A stretch of DNA of 5,063 bases, taken from NCBI GenBank assembly GCA_029881855.1, contig JAOULU010000141.1, positions 1-5,063 on the forward strand, in the 5' to 3' direction. This DNA is from Nitrosomonas sp. (GTDB lineage Bacteria > Pseudomonadota > Gammaproteobacteria > Burkholderiales > Nitrosomonadaceae). Under the pieces are notes generated by a model, which ran no database searches, was not told the origin of the DNA, and saw only the letters and a list, made by a program, of their open reading frames with translations. The position numbers were made by a program, and so were the translations under genes. This document shows, piece after piece, positions 1-5,063 of the stretch; the first letter of the stretch is position 1, and each line of letters starts with the position of its first letter.

Positions 1-2064
<2,064 letters not shown>

Positions 2065-2068
2065 TCAA

Positions 2069-2073
2069 TCCCT
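2069..2073 (-). promoter_or_regulatory. Ribosome binding site of czcA
   Basis: AGGGA on the minus strand, 7 nt before the czcA ATG at 2061-2059. A second purine-rich GAGG at 2066-2063 is too close to the ATG to serve well. It lies within the 60-nt czcB-czcA gap, which shows no terminator-like hairpin, consistent with one transcript. Confidence 0.65.
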
Positions 2074-2121
2074 GGTTAAATACTCTAATTATCTCAATAG
2101 AAAGTTTCATACTGACCACTC

Positions 2122-3623
2122 TTAATGATCATGTGAGGCACCCGCCTTACCCAGTTCTGCTTTGATAGCAAAACTATTGCCAGCAGCATATTGTTCTCCA
2201 TCTGACAATCCACCCAGCACCTCAACCATATTCCCATCACTACGACCCAACTCCAAGGGACGTGCTTCAAAGTATTCACCATAGCGTCCAAACACTACCG
2301 ACCAATCAAATAATGTTTGCAGTGCATCGGTTGAAACAGCAACAGGCACCTCAATTTCTTCAGTAATCAACACAACATTAATGAACATCCCAGCACGCCA
2401 ATGTCCGTCATCATTATTGAGCGTCACGCGTGCTTTTGCTGTACGTGTTTGCTCATCAATCAACGCACTGATATAGGACACAACACCTGCTCCTTCAAGA
2501 TCTGACGCAGTGGCTTTTATAACTGCCTCCTGGCCAAGTGCAATAACACTCAGATCTTTTGGGTAAATAGTCAAATTGGCATACATCGTCGAAACATCAG
2601 CCAACGTGAAAATTTCACTATCTTCTTTAATCACCTGCCCTCTTGCAATGGCCTTAGTAATAACAAGTCCGGAAATCGGTGCCCGCACTTCATAACGTGT
2701 GAGATTTTTAATTTGATTTACTGATTCTGGGTCTTCACCAAATGAACGTAATTTTGCCGCAGCAAGATCCACTGTTATCTCTGCTTCACTCAATAACTGC
2801 TGCGCAATAAGATAATCTTGTTTGGCTGTAATTTTTTCTTCCCAAAGCTGTTTTTCACGCACATAAGTTGTGCGTGCCAGCACTAAACGCTTATTTGCAG
2901 CAAGAAACTGTCCTCTGAGGTCGGCTAAAATTTGGCTCTCAATCACAGCCAATATATCGCCTTTTTCTACTTGTTGACCCATATGCTGTTTAACGGCAAT
3001 CACAATACCTGGCGCACGTGGCACAACACGCACAATATTATGATGATTAAACGCGATAACACCGGGCATCTGAAGTGTTGGTTTAATAATTGCCGGGCCA
3101 GCAGTTTTTATTTCGATACCGGTACTACCCAATGCCTCATCAGACATTTCAATACGCGCTTCAATTTGCTTGTAACCCCAATGATATGTCTTGTTCTGCC
3201 ACTCAGCAGCAATCACTGCTTCAAAAGAATGCGGTTCCTCAACAATATGATCACCCAACAAATAATCACTTTGTGCTTTAAAACTAAACAATTGTGCTGG
3301 CACACCTAGACGCGATAAAGTAATGGATACTTTGGCATCAGCGGGTGATATCGGCTTTCTATTATCGTAAAGATACAATCTAAATTGTGGCTCTACACCT
3401 TCCTCAAAAATAGTAACTTCCACACTAAAGTTGTCCGTTGTAAATATCTTCCCACCTTTAGGCCCTGTTTCCAGATCGTCATCATATTCACCCTCAAAAG
3501 TATTCGATAATTCACCATGATTATCATCAAATGAATAGGTTTATCCCAAAAAAGAATCAAGCTACCTAGCATCAAACCAACGACAACCGTAATGATGATT
3601 GGTTTCAGATTGGTCTCATTCAC
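2122..3623 (-). CDS. czcB: CzcB-type periplasmic adaptor (membrane fusion protein), interrupted by a frameshift near its N-terminus
   Basis: Adaptor that links the CzcA pump to the CzcC channel. The gene is in two frames. GTG at 3623 opens MNETNLKPII and a membrane anchor (residues about 8-26, ending LILFW), but that frame drifts into unrelated sequence and stops at 3395-3393. The adaptor body is in the -1 frame, open from 3540 to the stop at 2122. Joining at His31/Phe32 (around 3531) gives a 500-residue protein, a normal family length. In joined numbering: acidic linker about 32-52; GPKGGKIF followed by a beta-rich N-terminal domain (EVTIFEEGVEPQFRLYLY) to about 155; first lipoyl half about 200-230; helical hairpin about 231-297; second lipoyl half about 311-343 (RAPISGLVITKA); beta-barrel about 347-419; membrane-proximal domain to about 489; C-terminus SHDH. 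The first start codon in the body frame is GTG at 3423, which lacks a clear ribosome site and would give an anchorless 433-residue product. As written, the gene may be a pseudogene. Confidence 0.9.
3395..3540 (-). other. Interval that must contain the czcB frameshift
   Basis: The body frame of czcB has a TAA at 3543-3541, so the switch must fall after it; the anchor frame ends at TAG 3395-3393, so it must fall before that. The best-fitting point is the CATTTGAT stretch at 3533-3526: one extra T (CATTTTGAT) would restore a single frame and give an Asp/Glu/His linker, FDDNHGELSNTFEGEYDDD, as expected for this family. A second candidate is the T4 run at 3499-3496. The T6 run at 3553-3548, the most obvious slippage site, is excluded because a shift there runs into the TAA. 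No heptameric slippery sequence (X XXY YYZ in the anchor frame) is apparent at the preferred point. Confidence 0.85.
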
Positions 3624-3629
3624 AATTTA

Positions 3630-3634
3630 CTCCT
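3630..3634 (-). promoter_or_regulatory. Ribosome binding site of czcB supporting a GTG start
   Basis: A strong AGGAG lies 6 nt before GTG at 3623-3621. The only nearby ATG (3619-3617) is in another frame and meets a TGA after four codons, so the GTG is the real start of czcB. Confidence 0.8.
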
Positions 3635-3660
3635 TAAATCTATTAGACTTATAACAACAG

Positions 3661-5013
3661 CTAATCGACCGCATTCTCAATAGGACCTGCAATCAATCGT
3701 TCAATTTCGTTAATCAAGCGTTGGTAATTTGATAATGCACGCAAATAGAGCGTCTGATTCTGAAACAAAGTCCGTTGTGCATCCAATAACTCCAGAAAAC
3801 CGAATCTTCCTAATTCATAACCCCGGTTTGCCATGGCAAAAGCTTCGTTGGCACCAGGTAAGATTTCATCACGCAACATAATGATCTCATTATCCGCAGC
3901 GGTTAATGCTTCATAAGCTTGTACCAGTAGTGTCTTAAGCTGCAAATCAGCAGCAGCCCATTGATCCTGTGCTTGATCAACACGTTGATGCGCCGCCAAA
4001 AGATTACCCTGATTACGATTAAATAATGGCAATGGAATGGAGAGGCCGACAAGTGCCGTGGTATCATGTTCACCGCCATATCGCCTGACACCAGCATTTA
4101 AAGTCACATCTGGAATACGCCGCGCTTTCTCCAGAGTTAACAATGCCCTACGCTGCTCCAGGTTTCTAAGGCTACTCAGCGCTAGAGGATTAGATCGCAC
4201 ACGTTCTTCCAATATATTAAATTCAGGTATAACGACGAATGATTCAAGATCCCCCAAAACACGCTCAAAATCTGGTGTTTGATCGCCCCATAATAGACCC
4301 AATTGCTTACGTAGTGCGATCAAATCTCGTTGCGCTTGCTTAAGCTCAATATTGGTAGTTGCAAAAGCCACTTTGGCTCTGGTTTCCTCAATAGGCGGCG
4401 CTTTACCAGCTTGAACACGCTTAGTCGCCGCATTCACCACTTTCTTTGCTAACGCTTGACCAGCCAAGGCAAGTTGCAAACGCTCTTGACCTGCCAGCAC
4501 ATCTGTAAACATATTCGCCACCCTGGCAATTAAATCCAGCCGTTTTATTGCGTAGTCTTGTTCAGCCCGTTCTTGCCCTAGTGAAGCTGCATGCGTGCGT
4601 GCTGAACGTTTTCCACCGATTTCAATTAACTGACTAATTCGAATTGATGTGAATCGAGCGCCCGGGCCATCTGTTCGAGAACTAATATCTTCATTATCAA
4701 ACTGTATGACAGGATTGGGTAATAACCCTGCTTGTAAGGTTATACCCCCCAATGCGCGCACTTCTTTTTCAAAAGAAGCTAATTCTGGGTTATGTTGTAG
4801 TGCAAGCTGTATGGCGTCACGTAGCGTAAGTTCTTTTTTATCATCGATAATACTTTGTACAATAAAATTGCTTTTATCCCCAGACGATATACTGGCCACA
4901 CTATTTTCAGCAATAGCGGTTGAAACAATACCCAGCGTCAGAACCAATAACCCAATTGGATTCTGGAGACAACGTCCACATAACAACACTGTGATCAAAA
5001 CAATCAAATTCAT
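3661..5013 (-). CDS. czcC: CzcC-type outer-membrane efflux channel (TolC-like)
   Basis: Outer-membrane factor of the pump, forming the trimeric beta-barrel and periplasmic helical tunnel through which metals leave the cell. I prefer the ATG at 5013 (450 residues), because AAGGG lies 7 nt upstream; an in-frame ATG at 5034 would add seven residues (MSCKGFP) but has no good ribosome site. Using the 5013 start, there is a long hydrophobic leader with a likely cleavage after A35 (STAIA/ENS). The first outer-membrane efflux repeat begins with LTLRDAIQLALQHNPEL (62-78) and includes LPNP near 100 and SQLIEIGGKRSAR (127-139). The second repeat includes GLSIPLPLFNRNQG (323-336), a CzcC hallmark, and the closing GYELGRFGFLELLDAQRTLF (398-417). 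AGKAPPIEETRAKV lies at 202-215. Length fits the family. It is the first gene of the operon, followed by czcB after 37 nt, so it is probably co-transcribed with czcB and czcA. Confidence 0.95.
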   Translation of the reverse strand: MNLIVLITVLLCGRCLQNPIGLLVLTLGIVSTAIAENSVASISSGDKSNFIVQSIIDDKKELTLRDAIQLALQHNPELASFEKEVRALGGITLQAGLLPNPVIQFDNEDISSRTDGPGARFTSIRISQLIEIGGKRSARTHAASLGQERAEQDYAIKRLDLIARVANMFTDVLAGQERLQLALAGQALAKKVVNAATKRVQAGKAPPIEETRAKVAFATTNIELKQAQRDLIALRKQLGLLWGDQTPDFERVLGDLESFVVIPEFNILEERVRSNPLALSSLRNLEQRRALLTLEKARRIPDVTLNAGVRRYGGEHDTTALVGLSIPLPLFNRNQGNLLAAHQRVDQAQDQWAAADLQLKTLLVQAYEALTAADNEIIMLRDEILPGANEAFAMANRGYELGRFGFLELLDAQRTLFQNQTLYLRALSNYQRLINEIERLIAGPIENAVD

Positions 5014-5020
5014 GGGAAAA

Positions 5021-5025
5021 CCCTT
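5021..5025 (-). promoter_or_regulatory. Ribosome binding site of czcC that decides the start
   Basis: AAGGG on the minus strand, separated by 7 nt from the ATG at 5013-5011. The alternative ATG at 5034-5032 has only a weak AAGG about 14 nt away. This supports the 450-residue form of CzcC. Confidence 0.65.
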
Positions 5026-5035
5026 GCAAGACATG

Positions 5036-5045
5036 CGCTTAAGCG
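5036..5045. repeat. Perfect 10-bp palindrome upstream of czcC
   Basis: CGCTTAAGCG reads the same on both strands and sits just upstream of the first czcC ATG (5034) and 22 nt before the preferred ATG (5013). It could be part of an operator or a small leader hairpin, but the window ends 18 nt further on, so its setting cannot be judged. A chance occurrence is quite possible. Confidence 0.3.
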
Positions 5046-5063
5046 AGCCTTACCAAAACAATT

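Noticed and set aside
2932..3309. Plus-strand frame of 125 codons opposite czcB, and a nested one at 3090-3281
   Set aside because: Both are antisense to conserved adaptor domains of czcB; the translation is rich in His, Asn and Cys without domain structure, as expected for a shadow frame.
3548..3553. T6 run as a programmed slippage site rescuing czcB
   Set aside because: A -1 shift here enters the body frame upstream of TAA at 3543-3541 and terminates at once, so it cannot produce full-length adaptor.
3903..4282. Minus-strand frame 3903-4097 and plus-strand frame 4037-4282
   Set aside because: Both fall inside czcC, which is intact in its own frame with all efflux-repeat motifs.
5014..5023. 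GGG-TTTT-CCC inverted repeat between the czcC ribosome site and start
   Set aside because: A 3-bp stem is too weak to form a meaningful hairpin or to control translation.

Overview
The window holds a tightly packed, minus-strand heavy-metal efflux operon of the CzcCBA type, read right to left: czcC (outer-membrane channel), czcB (periplasmic adaptor) and the first two thirds of czcA (inner-membrane RND pump), which runs off the window at position 1. This three-part layout is typical of Gram-negative proteobacteria. The moderate base composition and the protein sequences suggest a beta- or gammaproteobacterium. I cannot name the genus, and nothing here shows whether the operon lies on a chromosome, plasmid or island.

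Layout: positions 5063-5014 hold the 5' flank of czcC, with a short palindrome and the Shine-Dalgarno that favours the second Met codon as start. czcC occupies 5013-3661 (possibly from 5034). A 37-nt gap with an AGGAG ribosome site leads to czcB at 3623-2122. A 60-nt gap with an AGGGA ribosome site leads to czcA at 2061-1, open to the window edge (687 codons present of about 1,040-1,060 usual for the family). The plus strand has no credible gene; its open frames are shadows of these three. No RNA gene, mobile element, CRISPR array or terminator is visible, and the promoter and any metal-sensing regulator lie outside the window.

Functionally, CzcA would use the proton gradient to drive divalent cations (Co, Zn, Cd class) through CzcB and CzcC across the outer membrane. 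CzcA carries the family signature with D402, D408 and E415 and, in an alignment made from memory, lacks the methionine triad of the Cu/Ag pump CusA. The main anomaly is that czcB is not one open frame. Its membrane anchor (codons 1-31) and the rest of the adaptor lie in different frames and need a -1 shift (or one missing base) between about 3540 and 3395. Either the adaptor is broken, the base was lost in sequencing, or an unrecognised recoding event occurs. I see no undescribed system here; it is a recognisable metal efflux operon with a few local oddities.
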